In this document: positions 32,992 to 42,244 of the stretch, in pieces
How the letters are laid out: each line of letters opens with the position of its first letter
Position numbering within the stretch: position 1 is the stretch's first letter
Assembly (NCBI GenBank): GCA_903838355.1
Contig: CAILYC010000040.1
Location: forward strand, 62,001-126,000
Length of the DNA stretch: 64,000 nucleotides
Direction: 5' to 3'
From: an uncultured Burkholderiales bacterium
GTDB lineage: Bacteria > Pseudomonadota > Gammaproteobacteria > Burkholderiales > Burkholderiaceae_C
The notes under the pieces: generated by a model
Databases searched by the model: none
Told to the model about the DNA's origin: nothing
What the model saw: only the letters and a program-made list of their open reading frames with translations
Made by a program: the position numbers and the translations under genes

Positions 32992-35724
32992 ATGTTGGAC
33001 CCCTCTTTTAGCGCACTCGATTCAATGCCCACCCCACTGAATCCAAGCGGCCCTGACTTCGCGGAGTTTTTGGCAAGCTCAACCCTGGCCTTGGAGCGTG
33101 AGAAGTCCCCTCATTATCAAGAGCTATTGGCCCACGCCAGTGGGGCCAAAGCCTGCCGTGAAAACCCAAGCTCTAGCGAAAACGCTGGCGCAGACCCCGC
33201 GGCCCCATTGGCCCATCATTGGCAGGCTTTTTTTGACCACTTAGACACCCGCGATGTGCAGTCTTTGAATCAAAAACAAAAGGAGTTGGAGCGCCAAATC
33301 AAAGACAACGGTGTGACCTACAATATTTACGCCGACCAGCATGGTCCTCAGCGCCCGTGGTCCTTGGACTTGTTTCCTTTCATCATCAACGAAGAGAGCT
33401 GGCTCACTCTCGAGAGCGCTGTCACCCAGCAAGTCAAGCTCTTGCAGCGTGTCATGCAAGACGTTTATGGCGATCAGCAGTTGACCAAGTCCGGCCTCTT
33501 GCCTCCTGCCTTGGTCAACGGGCACCCCGGATTCTTAAGAAGCATGCAAGGCGTCAAACCTCTGGGAGGGGACCATTTGCACATCGTGGCCTTTGATGTG
33601 GCGAGGTCACCGAGCGGCCAGTGGAGGCTGCTTTCCCAAAGCACCCAGGCCCCCTCGGGACTGGGCTATTTGCTGGAAAATAGAAGCATCATCTCTCGCT
33701 TGTTCCCAAGTGCCATGACGGCCCTGGGTGTTCAAGGCCTGCACCAGACCTACCGCAGCATGATGGATCACCTCAAGGAGGCCTCGGGACACGCAACCCA
33801 GTCGCATATCGCCTTGCTCACGCCGGGCCCCTACAACGAGACCTATTTCGAGCACGCCTATTTGGCTCGGTTTTTGGGGGCGACCTTGGTTCAAGGCCGG
33901 GACTTGACCGTGAGAAATCAGCACCTCTACCTCAACACTTTGAGAGGTCTTGAGCCAGTGCACGGCTTGATCAAGAGATTGGATGACGAATTTTTAGATC
34001 CATTGGAGCTCAGAGAAGATTCCACCTTGGGCGTGCCCGGCCTCATGCAAGTCATCCGCGCTGGCAATGTGCTCGTGGCCAACTCGCCGGGCTCTGGCAT
34101 CTTGGAGTCACCGGCATTGCTTGGCTTTTTACCCAGCATTTGTCAAACATTGCTCAATGAGCCCTTGAAGTTGCCGAGCTTATCAACTTGGTGGTGCGGA
34201 GAAAAAGCCGCTTTTGAAACCGTGAATCCCGAGCTCAAGGACTGCGTGATCAAACCCACCTATCCCTATCAAGCGCAGCGCCAGAACCAGCCTTACACTG
34301 TTTTGGGTCGACATTTGAGTGATCACGATTTGGAAAGCCTGCGCCAAGACATCCGCTCCCAACCGGATCAATACACGGCCCAAAAGTATCTGCCCCTGTC
34401 CCAACTGCCCACCTGGGAGCACAACCAAATCAGTTCACGCTCGTGCATCTTGCGCGTCTTTGCTATTCGCCAAGCCAATGATCAGTGGAGCATCTTGCCA
34501 GGCGGCTTGGCCAGGCTGGCCACCCAAGGTGCGCAAATCGCCTCCATGCAAAGAGGCGGCAGCAGTGCCGACGTTTGGGTACAAGGAACACAGCACAACA
34601 GTGCCACGGCGCCTGCACCCGTGCACACCGAGTTGAACCTCAGTACTAAAAAAAGAATGGTCACCAGTCGCGCCGCTGAAAACCTTTACTGGCTCGGTCG
34701 ATACAGCGAAAGAAGCGAGAACATTCTCAGACAAGTCAGACTCACCTTGGAGGGTTTGAATGCTGAGCAACAACTCTCTTCAACATGGCGCAGCTGGGTC
34801 TCTCGTTTGGCCTACCAGCAAGGGCTGATCGACCTTGACATGAGCACCCAACCCGAACTCTTGAACGAACACAGGCGGTTTGAGAGACGCTTGACCGCCA
34901 GTCTTGAAGCGCTTGGCAAGGTGTCGAGTTTGGGTTTTAATTTGCGCGCATTGCAACTGGCTGCTTCGGCAGTTCGCGAGCGACTGTCCTTGGATCACTG
35001 GCTCCTTATTGAGCGCACCCAAGAAGAATTCTCCAATGCCGCGAGGCCTTGGTCTGAGAACAGTTACTACCCCCTCACCGAGGTTATTCGGGTGCTCTCC
35101 AACACCCAGAACCAATTGGCCGCGATCACAGGCGCACAAACCGACCGTATGGTGAGGGACGACGGTTGGCGACTGCTCAGCATTGGGCGGCATGTGGAGC
35201 GCCTGGGCTACCTCTCGCAAGTGCTGGAGACGGCCTTGAACATGGGCGTCTTGACGAAACTCCAAAACGACGACACCTGTTTTTTAACACTGTTGAACTT
35301 GTTTGACAGCACCATCACCTTCCAAGCCCAGCACCAACAAAGCCGCAGCTTGAACGCCTTGTTTGATTTGATCGTCTTGGATGGCGACAATCCCCGCTCA
35401 CTGGCTTGGGTGGCGCAAACGCTCAGAGGGCGTTTGGCCAAACTGGCAGGCTGTGGGCCGCTTGAATTGGATGCCTTGGCGGGCCTGTGCCCAAAACCCG
35501 AGACTTGGATTCACAACCCGAGCCATGCAGAATGTTCAGACGCAGACTTGAGGTCTCTGGCCCAAAGCCTGCAACAAGGCCTGGGCCAAACTATTCAGGT
35601 CTCCAATGCCATTGGAGAGAAATACTTTACCCACACCTTGAATGCCACACCCTCGCCCTCGCAATACCAGACCAATGGTGCCAACAGAGTGCCACTAAGC
35701 CCGTGCGCTGGAGAGCAGGCTTGA
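32992..35724 (+). CDS. Circularly permuted ATP-grasp/alpha-E fusion protein
   Basis: 910 aa. Residues about 80-545 are homologous to the separate ATP-grasp protein at 27724 (for example WSLDLFPFIINEESW, LLTPGPYNETYFEHAYLARFLGA, SILPGGLARLA). Residues about 556-890 are an alpha-E domain homologous to the protein at 26766, starting VTSRAAENLYWLGRYSERSENI. The join is near residue 550, so one polypeptide here does what two adjacent genes encode on the other side. The N-terminal 75 residues are unlike the family and low in conservation. Its stop overlaps the next start by 4 bp. ATP use to form an amide or peptide bond is inferred from the fold. Confidence 0.92.
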   Translation: MLDPSFSALDSMPTPLNPSGPDFAEFLASSTLALEREKSPHYQELLAHASGAKACRENPSSSENAGADPAAPLAHHWQAFFDHLDTRDVQSLNQKQKELERQIKDNGVTYNIYADQHGPQRPWSLDLFPFIINEESWLTLESAVTQQVKLLQRVMQDVYGDQQLTKSGLLPPALVNGHPGFLRSMQGVKPLGGDHLHIVAFDVARSPSGQWRLLSQSTQAPSGLGYLLENRSIISRLFPSAMTALGVQGLHQTYRSMMDHLKEASGHATQSHIALLTPGPYNETYFEHAYLARFLGATLVQGRDLTVRNQHLYLNTLRGLEPVHGLIKRLDDEFLDPLELREDSTLGVPGLMQVIRAGNVLVANSPGSGILESPALLGFLPSICQTLLNEPLKLPSLSTWWCGEKAAFETVNPELKDCVIKPTYPYQAQRQNQPYTVLGRHLSDHDLESLRQDIRSQPDQYTAQKYLPLSQLPTWEHNQISSRSCILRVFAIRQANDQWSILPGGLARLATQGAQIASMQRGGSSADVWVQGTQHNSATAPAPVHTELNLSTKKRMVTSRAAENLYWLGRYSERSENILRQVRLTLEGLNAEQQLSSTWRSWVSRLAYQQGLIDLDMSTQPELLNEHRRFERRLTASLEALGKVSSLGFNLRALQLAASAVRERLSLDHWLLIERTQEEFSNAARPWSENSYYPLTEVIRVLSNTQNQLAAITGAQTDRMVRDDGWRLLSIGRHVERLGYLSQVLETALNMGVLTKLQNDDTCFLTLLNLFDSTITFQAQHQQSRSLNALFDLIVLDGDNPRSLAWVAQTLRGRLAKLAGCGPLELDALAGLCPKPETWIHNPSHAECSDADLRSLAQSLQQGLGQTIQVSNAIGEKYFTHTLNATPSPSQYQTNGANRVPLSPCAGEQA

Positions 35725-36908
35725 GGCTCAAAGTGACCCACACCAGCCTTTACCGCTATCAACCCGCGGTGGAGACAGCGCAGCATTTTTTGCACTTAAA
35801 GCCCAGGGATATGCCCTGCCAAAGGCTCGAAAGCCATTACCTGAGCATCTCTCCAGAGCCCACCGAGCTTTTTGAATCCCAGGATTTTTATCAAAACCCA
35901 ACCCACTATTTGGCGCTCCTGAACCAACATTCCCAATTGAGCATCACCTCAGAGAGTGTGCTGAGCACCTGGTCTTATGGACAGCCTCAAGCCCAAGGAA
36001 CGCAGATGAATTTGCGCTTTGGCATGACGTCATCCGCCACTCAATCCCAATTTCAATCCCAATTTCAATCCCAATTTCAGTCTCAGAGTCAAATGCAATC
36101 CATTGGGTTCCATAGCCTTGAGTCACCCCCATTGCACAACCCCGAGCAGTCTGTGCAGCAAAACGCCTGGTCGCCCCCTGAGCGTACTCAATGGAGTGCG
36201 AGCTCGCCGTCCTCCTCAACCCAAAGCAACAGTTGGCCCACCTTGCTCACTCCCGCGCAGGTCAAGCACTGGGAAAATGCAAGCGCACAACAAGCCCGCG
36301 ACCATTACCAGTACAACGCGGGCAAACACTTTGACGAGGCCAGTGATTATTTATTCGACTCGCCCCATGTTCCCAGACTTGAGGTGTTTGCACAATACGC
36401 CATGCGCGCTTTGGGCGCTCAAACCCCCTTGCTCACAGGGCTCACGCATTTGATGGCATTGATTCATGAGGAGTTTGCCTACAAGAGCAAAAGCACCGAA
36501 GTCAATACGCCATTGATCGATACCTTTGCGAGCCGCACGGGGGTTTGCCAAGATTTCGCCCACATCATGGTGGCGTGCTGCCGCTCATTTGGCCTGGCAG
36601 CGCGCTATGTGAGTGGGTATATTTTGACCCTACCTCCTGAGGGACAAGCTCGGCTCATCGGCTCGGATGCGTCTCACGCTTGGGCCTCGGTCTATCTGCC
36701 TGGCGTGGACTCGACGCCTGGCAGCGCCGGCGTGTGGTTTGACTTTGACCCCACCAACAACCGCTCTGGCGTGTACTCGCCAGGAGAGGACTACATCACC
36801 ACCGCCTTTGGGCGAGACTACTCTGACGTGTCACCCGTGAGGGGAGTCATTCAAGGCGGGAACGACCATTTGCTCGACGTTGCGGTCACGGTGCAGCCAC
36901 TTGGCTAA
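35721..36908 (+). CDS. Transglutaminase-like protein with Gln-rich insert
   Basis: 395 aa from a TTG at 35721 that overlaps the previous stop as TTGA and has GGAGAG just upstream. This start gives the family N-terminus LRLKVTHTSLYRYQPAVETAQH; longer open frames into the preceding gene have no family match. The catalytic triad is Cys276 (GVCQDFAH), His319 (SHAWASVYLPG) and Asp343 (DFDPTNN). Between the N-terminal domain and the core lies an insert of about 110 residues, rich in Gln, Ser and Pro, containing three 12-bp repeats that encode QSQF. It completes the operon with the DUF2126 protein and the ATP-grasp/alpha-E fusion. Confidence 0.9.
   Translation: MRLKVTHTSLYRYQPAVETAQHFLHLKPRDMPCQRLESHYLSISPEPTELFESQDFYQNPTHYLALLNQHSQLSITSESVLSTWSYGQPQAQGTQMNLRFGMTSSATQSQFQSQFQSQFQSQSQMQSIGFHSLESPPLHNPEQSVQQNAWSPPERTQWSASSPSSSTQSNSWPTLLTPAQVKHWENASAQQARDHYQYNAGKHFDEASDYLFDSPHVPRLEVFAQYAMRALGAQTPLLTGLTHLMALIHEEFAYKSKSTEVNTPLIDTFASRTGVCQDFAHIMVACCRSFGLAARYVSGYILTLPPEGQARLIGSDASHAWASVYLPGVDSTPGSAGVWFDFDPTNNRSGVYSPGEDYITTAFGRDYSDVSPVRGVIQGGNDHLLDVAVTVQPLG
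36042..36077. repeat. In-frame tandem repeat, 12-bp unit, 3 copies
   Basis: CAATCCCAATTT is repeated three times inside the transglutaminase-like gene and encodes repeated QSQF. Unit length is a multiple of three, so copy changes would keep the frame. Confidence 0.85.
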
Positions 36909-37007
36909 GTGCACACGCCCTGCGTGATTGCCCATCACGGGTCGCCGACTGGATGGACTTGAGTGGGGTTCACGTCTGCAAAACAACACCCAAATCTGGT
37001 GCAAAAC

Positions 37008-37571
37008 CTAAACGGACATCAAGGTGGCTTGCACTTCAATGCTGCCTCGCTCACTGCTCAAGGTGAGGGTTTGCTCTTGAATGGTCGCTTGCAAATTCAT
37101 GCTTCGCTCGGCCAAGCTCACCAAGGACTGGGTCACCTCGTGGGGGAGGCCCCACACTTGCAATTTCTGTAGACGTGAGACTTTGTTGCGAATGCCGTTC
37201 CACCAAATTTCTTTGGCATGGTTGAACGCATAAACCAGCACGAGATCGGCTTGCGAACACGCTTTGCTCAAAGGCTTGTCTTCGGGTTGCCCCACTTCGA
37301 TCCAGACCCGTTTTCTGGAGGTGAAGTCAAGCAAATACAAATCGGGGTCGTTGGGATCTGATAGCCCCGCACCGAACACCCAAGACCCATCTCCCTTGCA
37401 AATCTCTTGAAGTCGGTAGGCATTCAATGCCAAAGCCACCAGGCGCACCATCATGCGTTCATCGGTTTCGCTTGGATGTCTAGCCAAGGTGAGGGTGTGG
37501 TCTTCGTAATAGGAGTGGTCTATGTCTGCGATGTGCAGTTGAGCTTTGTAAATGGTGGACTTGATGGCCAT
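37008..37571 (-). CDS. yaeQ: YaeQ family protein
   Basis: 187 aa, matching YaeQ in length and along its sequence: start MAIKSTIYKAQLHIADIDHSYYEDHTLTLARHPSE abbreviated here by its opening IKSTIYKAQLHIAD and HTLTLARHPSETDERMMVR blocks, and the centre RVWIEVGQPEDKPLSKACS. YaeQ has a PD-(D/E)xK nuclease-like fold; its role is unclear, with an early report linking it to suppression of an RfaH defect. Single gene between the transglutaminase operon and the DUF1993 gene. Confidence 0.93.
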   Translation of the reverse strand: MAIKSTIYKAQLHIADIDHSYYEDHTLTLARHPSETDERMMVRLVALALNAYRLQEICKGDGSWVFGAGLSDPNDPDLYLLDFTSRKRVWIEVGQPEDKPLSKACSQADLVLVYAFNHAKEIWWNGIRNKVSRLQKLQVWGLPHEVTQSLVSLAERSMNLQATIQEQTLTLSSERGSIEVQATLMSV

Positions 37572-37708
37572 GGGCGCTTTCAGACAGAGGATAGAGCAGG
37601 CCCAAAAAAACTCTTTTTTCTAGGGCCAATTCGTTGACACACCACAGCCTGGCCGCTCAAGTCTTCCGCGCGAAGGTAAGCTTGAGCGACCAAAGGACAG
37701 GAGAGGGA

Positions 37709-38224
37709 TTAGCTCGCTAGAGAGCCGGCCAAATAGTCGCGCTTACCCAAAGGCACGCCATTGTGGCGCAAGATGCTGTAGGCGGTTGTGATGTGGAAAT
37801 ACATATTGGGTAGGACCCAGTGAAGCAAATAATCTTCTGCAACCATGGTTTTGGTTTCCTTGCCCACGGGAAAAGTCACCTCCCGCCCAGCACCTTGGTC
37901 CATGGCTTGGGGGCTCACAGTCTCGATCCAAGCAATGGTTTTGGCCACACGCTCAACCAAATCGGCCATGGTTGCCTCGGTGTCGTCGAATTTGGGGGCC
38001 TCCACAAGAGCAATTCTTGCTGCGCCAAATTTGGCTGCATCACAAGCAATCAAGATTTGGCGCTTGAAGGGCAGCATATCGGGTGCCAGACGGAAATCCA
38101 CCAACACCTGGGGATCAAATCCTCGCTCAGAGGCGTTGGCGATGGTCTTTTGCAAACACGTTTTCAAATTACCGAGAAAAAGCTTAAAAACTGGCAAACT
38201 CGCTGTTGACAATAGGTTAGACAT
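37709..38224 (-). CDS. DUF1993 family protein
   Basis: 171 aa from the ATG at 38224 (AAGGAA upstream); the open frame reaches 38311 but the extra residues are not family-like. The DUF1993 pattern is clear: FKLFLGNLKTCLQKT at the start, VLVDFRLAPDMLPFKRQI in the middle and LLHWVLPNMYFHITTAYSILRHNGVPLGKRDYL at the end (conserved HITTAY and LGKRDYL). Related to DinB-like four-helix proteins; function unknown, cytoplasmic. Confidence 0.9.
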   Translation of the reverse strand: MSNLLSTASLPVFKLFLGNLKTCLQKTIANASERGFDPQVLVDFRLAPDMLPFKRQILIACDAAKFGAARIALVEAPKFDDTEATMADLVERVAKTIAWIETVSPQAMDQGAGREVTFPVGKETKTMVAEDYLLHWVLPNMYFHITTAYSILRHNGVPLGKRDYLAGSLAS

Positions 38225-38679
38225 TCGAAAAAGTTCCTTGAAAAAATAAATCATACGGGAAGGTTCGCGCTTGAAGCATAGGCCGCCGCGGTGCGCTACC
38301 CCACCCAGCATCTTAACCGCTACCGCGCGAATAAAATAGGGTCCCCGCTATAGGGGCGTCAAGTCCAAACCCTACCCTAGGGCGACCATGCTGGGGCTTT
38401 TCGGCGGTCTTAAGGCATTCGCCTCATGGCAACAATGCCCTTTGGTTCTTTTGTCCTTTGGCTCTTTGGCCCTACAAGCAAGATGACTCGCACCGCCTTT
38501 GCCAAATTAGGGCAAAATAGGTGACTCTAGGATTGAAAATCAGCCTCCAAAAGAAACCCTTGTGCCCCATCGGCAAGCCCCGTGACACACAAGCGACAAG
38601 CTTCTTTAGACTGCTGGGCTTGAATTCGAAGAACTCACCCTCAAATGGATTGTCATTGCCTTATAGGAGTTTGATCCAC
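38225..38679. other. Intergenic region between DUF1993 and TPR protein genes
   Basis: About 455 bp. It contains a CCCTAGGG sequence at about 38374-38382 (AAACCCTACCCTAGGGCG), a TCCCC/GGGGC hairpin near 38342-38358 and a GGCATT/AATGCC hairpin (38414-38439) followed by a T-rich stretch. An open frame continues upstream of the TPR gene from 38521 but lacks a ribosome site and a signal peptide. No RNA gene recognised. Confidence 0.45.
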
Positions 38680-39552
38680 ATGAATTTCACCCTTTTACCC
38701 AAAAGCGTCACCCAGGGTTTGCTGTCTTTGGCCTTGCTGGGCCTCTCAGCATCCTCTTGCTTGGCGGCTGACCCCTCAATGAACGAGGTCTACAAGGCAG
38801 CCGAGTCGGGCAATTTCGCCCAGGCCGACGCCATGATGAAACAAGTCTTGAGCGACCACCCCAACAGTGGCAAGGCGCACTTTGTCAATGCCGAACTCTT
38901 GGCAAAAGAAGGCCGACTTGAAGCCGCACGTGACGAACTTCAAATCGCAGAGAAACTAAGCCCAGGCTTGAGCTTTGCAAAACCCGAGGCCTTGAGTGGC
39001 TTGAAGGCACGCTTGAGCGCGCCGCCACCTGCCGTGGCGCAAAACAACAACTACGTGCCCAGCAATGAACGAGTCGCCAGCAGTTCTTCGAGCTTCTTGC
39101 CTTGGATCATCGGGTTTGCCGCCTTGGCCTTCATCTTTTTTGTGTATCGTATGTTTGCCAGACCCCAACAGGTCTACATGCCTCAGCCACAGTATGGTGG
39201 CATGGGCCCCACCCCCATGGGTGGTGGCATGCCCATGGGTCAGCCCTATGGCCCAGCACCCATGGGCGGTGGTGGCGGGATGGGCTCGGGAATCATGGGG
39301 GGCTTGGTCACGGGAGCGGCCGTTGGCGCTGGAATGGTGGCAGGAGAAGCCCTCATGCACAACGTTCTTGGAGAACACGGTAACTCCAATCAAGGCGGCT
39401 TTGCTCCCAACAACAACAGTTTTCAAGACAACGGCTACCCCACACAAAGTGGTGGCAACTACAACATGGGGGGCGACAACTTCGGGGTCCAAGACTCCGG
39501 CTCTTGGGACGACTCTTCTGGCGGTGGCGGCGGTGGTTCTGACGATTGGTAA
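38680..39552 (+). CDS. TPR-containing exported membrane protein with Gly/Met-rich tail
   Basis: 290 aa from the ATG at 38680 (AGGAG 10 bases upstream). Signal peptide to about residue 27 (LGLSASSCLAA). Residues about 30-100 form a TPR-like helical unit (EVYKAAESGNFAQADAMMKQVL, AHFVNAELLAKEGRLEAARDEL). A single membrane helix (SFLPWIIGFAALAFIFFVYRM) follows near 140-160, then a Gly-, Met- and Pro-rich region and a tail ending SSGGGGGGSDDW. This layout is seen in many proteobacterial hypothetical proteins; function unknown. Followed by a terminator-like hairpin at 39637. Confidence 0.75.
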   Translation: MNFTLLPKSVTQGLLSLALLGLSASSCLAADPSMNEVYKAAESGNFAQADAMMKQVLSDHPNSGKAHFVNAELLAKEGRLEAARDELQIAEKLSPGLSFAKPEALSGLKARLSAPPPAVAQNNNYVPSNERVASSSSSFLPWIIGFAALAFIFFVYRMFARPQQVYMPQPQYGGMGPTPMGGGMPMGQPYGPAPMGGGGGMGSGIMGGLVTGAAVGAGMVAGEALMHNVLGEHGNSNQGGFAPNNNSFQDNGYPTQSGGNYNMGGDNFGVQDSGSWDDSSGGGGGGSDDW

Positions 39553-39636
39553 CCAAAGCTTGATTTCTTGAGCCTTGGGACTTCGCAGACTTCGCGGACT
39601 TCCCTGTCTTAACGCTCAAGTTTCAAAATCGCCCTC

Positions 39637-39687
39637 AGCCCCAAACAGTTGCGCCCATTCAGAGTGGTGGCCTTTTGGGGCTTTTTT
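39637..39687 (+). terminator. Rho-independent terminator for the TPR gene
   Basis: AGCCCCAAA and TTTGGGGCT form a perfect 9-bp stem with a 28-nt loop, followed by a run of T. It overlaps the 3' end of the convergent esterase gene. Confidence 0.5.
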
Positions 39688-40468
39688 GTGCCTGAGCGTA
39701 ACTCAAAACAGCCTCACTCACGGTGTGTCGCTCTTGGTCAATGGTGATCATGTGGTAACTGTTGTTCAAAATCAAGGTCTGCAGTGTGTGAGCTGGCCAA
39801 TGCGACTCGAGCCAACGCACATTCCTCAAACTCGCCACCTCATCGAGCTCCGAGTGGATGGCCAGTGCCAAAGGCAGCGCACTGCCGGGTAAATGTTTCT
39901 TGACAAAGGAGCGCAGGCGAAAATTTTGCTTGAGGTGACCGATCTCCAGCACACTCGCCCCGACAGCCGAGATCCGACGACGCTCCAACTCACGCTTGAT
40001 CCAGGCACGAATGCGCTCATCCTTGACGCCAAAGGGCTCTTTCTCGCGGTATTTCCAAAAGACGCCCAAAGGCGTGAACAGTGCCAAGGGCAAGAGCCAA
40101 TGATAAAACGGAATGGACCAACCATCAACCCAAATGGAGGTCGACAGGAGCACCAAGGCGTCAACGCTGCGAGGGTATTTGATACTCAAGGCCAAGGCCA
40201 AATTTGCCCCCGAAGACAATCCGACCAAGGTAATGCGCTCAAAGCCAGCGCGCTCGTGCAGAATTTGCTCATGCAAAAGCTCAAGCCAACTCTCAAATGG
40301 CGTGGCCACTTGCTGGGTTTTGTCTGGGTCAAAGGAGTAACCTGGAATGGTCACTGCTAAGGTGTGAAAGCCGTGCCGCTCCAAGATGCGTTGGACGCTA
40401 TTGAGCTCTTCGGGGGAACTGCATAGCCCAGGCAACATCAAAAAAAGAGTTCCCGTTGAATCTGTCAT
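39659..40468 (-). CDS. Alpha/beta hydrolase (carboxylesterase-like)
   Basis: 269 aa. Catalytic Ser in GLSSGAN (GxSxG), Asp in HSELDEVAS and His in NNSYHMITID; the last pattern is that of Est30-type carboxylesterases and monoacylglycerol lipase-like enzymes. No signal peptide, so it is cytoplasmic. It would hydrolyse short acyl esters. It stands alone between convergent TPR and divergent PLD genes. Confidence 0.85.
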   Translation of the reverse strand: MTDSTGTLFLMLPGLCSSPEELNSVQRILERHGFHTLAVTIPGYSFDPDKTQQVATPFESWLELLHEQILHERAGFERITLVGLSSGANLALALSIKYPRSVDALVLLSTSIWVDGWSIPFYHWLLPLALFTPLGVFWKYREKEPFGVKDERIRAWIKRELERRRISAVGASVLEIGHLKQNFRLRSFVKKHLPGSALPLALAIHSELDEVASLRNVRWLESHWPAHTLQTLILNNSYHMITIDQERHTVSEAVLSYAQAQKSPKRPPL

Positions 40469-40718
40469 GAAGGCATGGGTGAGTCAAGCATAGGTTTGGA
40501 TTATCCGCCAGTTTCACATCTCAGGCCTCAAACTGCAACCGCGAGCAGCCAACACCTTGGCCCATCAGAGCCGTGAGCAAGACGCCAGACCCACAAGCAT
40601 TAAAAGCGCATATCAAACATATGACAAGCGCATTGCAAGTGCAATACCGCCTAAAATAAAGCTCCCAAAGCCCAGCTCAAACTGCGCTTGAATTCCTTAC
40701 ATTGAGTACACCACGACC

Positions 40719-41372
40719 ATGACGGACATTAAACTATTTCCCCACCCCCATTCGCTTTTTTTTAACACTCAAGCCTTTGGCCCACTCAGGGGTCACTTGA
40801 CCCTCAAAAGAATGCTCTCGCATTTGAGCTGCTGCCTGGTACTTTTGTGTGGCCTTGGGTCTTTGACCCGCGCACAAGCCTTTGAGATCCCTGCGGCGGG
40901 CACTTTGGAGGTGGCATTCTCACCAAACGAAGGCACGGAAGAGCTCGTGATCAAAGCGATCGATTCGAGCCGGCATGAAATCCGTGGTCTGGCCTACAGC
41001 TTTACCAATCCAGCCATCACCGAGGCATTGATTCGGGCCAAAAAACGCGGAGTTCAAATGACCTGGGTGGTGGACAAAAAAAGCAGCACGGTCGAGGACC
41101 ACAGTGGCAAAGCGCGAGCTGCACTTTCAGCGCTGGTCAACGCCGGTTGCGAGGTCAGACTGATTGACCGCTTCCCCATTCACCACGACAAGGTCATCAT
41201 CATTGATCAACAAACGGTAGAACTCGGGAGCTTTAACTTTTCATCGGCAGCTGCGCACAAAAATTCTGAAAACGTTTTGGTCAACTGGAACAATCCCAAA
41301 CTCGCGCAAGTCTATTTGGGTCATTTTGATCGCAACTACCGCTTGTCGCAACCCTATCAAACACAGTACTGA
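40719..41372 (+). CDS. Phospholipase D-type nuclease (Nuc family), exported
   Basis: 217 aa with one HKD motif, His156-x-Lys158-x4-Asp163 in IHHDKVIIIDQQ, followed by GSFNFSSAAAHKNSENV. This is the pattern of the small single-motif Nuc endonucleases, which work as dimers. A hydrophobic stretch at 32-52 (MLSHLSCCLVLLCGLG) with RAQA after it looks like a signal peptide. The start may be the second ATG at 40812; the first has no ribosome site. A periplasmic DNase or phosphodiesterase role is inferred. Confidence 0.85.
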   Translation: MTDIKLFPHPHSLFFNTQAFGPLRGHLTLKRMLSHLSCCLVLLCGLGSLTRAQAFEIPAAGTLEVAFSPNEGTEELVIKAIDSSRHEIRGLAYSFTNPAITEALIRAKKRGVQMTWVVDKKSSTVEDHSGKARAALSALVNAGCEVRLIDRFPIHHDKVIIIDQQTVELGSFNFSSAAAHKNSENVLVNWNNPKLAQVYLGHFDRNYRLSQPYQTQY

Positions 41373-41386
41373 AGTCACTGGCAGTC

Positions 41387-42061
41387 TTAACGATGCCACT
41401 CGATTTTCATCACACCGAGGTCGCGCAAGCTTGTTTCCAACTGCGCAATATCTCGCTCTGGTCGGTCGTGTTCAAAGGCAATTTTGTAGCCAATGGTGTG
41501 CTTGAGGTTTGGTAACACTTCGTGTGAAAAATTGCGTGGCTGACAATTGTGCTCTTTAAAAAAATGGCCCATGCACTCCAGCACCTTTTCGTAGCAAGGC
41601 GCGTCGCACACCAACTCGAGATGCACGCTCTCGGTCAAATAATCGTTGACCCCCATTTTTAGATTGAGCAGGTGTGCCAAATTGCGCAATATGGTGTTGG
41701 CCAAAACAATGACCACGGACGCAAAAAGGGCTTCTTGCCAGCGCGAGAGTCCACACAGAACCCCAACAGCAGCGCAACACCACAAAGTGGTTGCAGTGTT
41801 GACCCCTTGGGTTTGGGCCCCGTCTCGAAAGAGTAAGCCCCCGCCAATGAATCCGACACCCACCACGATTTGGCCAGCCATTCGCACAGGTTCTATATAG
41901 CCTTGGTCGGCGCGACAAGTCCACACAAACAAGCACGCCCCCAAAGCCACCAAGGCGTTGGTTTTCAAATCCACCAGACGGCGATGCCATTGGCGCTCGA
42001 CACCCACAAGGGAGCCCAAAATGAGGGCAGTGGTCACTGCAATGACAAAGTTTTCATTCAT
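41387..42061 (-). CDS. MgtC/SapB family protein
   Basis: 224 aa from the ATG at 42061; the open frame runs further upstream through a tandem repeat but with no family match. The N-terminal hydrophobic domain has the MgtC signature ALILGSLVGVERQWHRR and the following DLKTNALVALGACLFV, VGVGFIGGGLLFRDG and GVNTATTLWCCAAVGVLCG blocks. A soluble C-terminal domain (about 140-224) follows, as in MgtC of pathogens. MgtC proteins are linked to growth in low magnesium and modulation of the F1Fo ATPase. Confidence 0.92.
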   Translation of the reverse strand: MNENFVIAVTTALILGSLVGVERQWHRRLVDLKTNALVALGACLFVWTCRADQGYIEPVRMAGQIVVGVGFIGGGLLFRDGAQTQGVNTATTLWCCAAVGVLCGLSRWQEALFASVVIVLANTILRNLAHLLNLKMGVNDYLTESVHLELVCDAPCYEKVLECMGHFFKEHNCQPRNFSHEVLPNLKHTIGYKIAFEHDRPERDIAQLETSLRDLGVMKIEWHR

Positions 42062-42172
42062 GGACAAAGCCTTTGGTTTCTGAGTTGGCTGGTAAAACGC
42101 AAAGCAGCGCGAGGAAAGTGGGCATCTTATCTCGAAACACAACCGTGAGTTTGTCTTCGTGCAAAGCATTGA

Positions 42173-42204
42173 CAACACAGGCAACACAGGCAACACAGGC
42201 AACA
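42173..42204. repeat. Short tandem repeat, 9-bp unit, 3.5 copies
   Basis: CAACACAGG is repeated three and a half times, about 110 bp upstream of the mgtC-like start. Exact copies suggest recent slippage; copy number could alter the upstream region. Confidence 0.85.
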
Positions 42205-42244
42205 TTTTTAACAGAAGTTCCTTGCACCCCAAGTCCAAAGCGCT

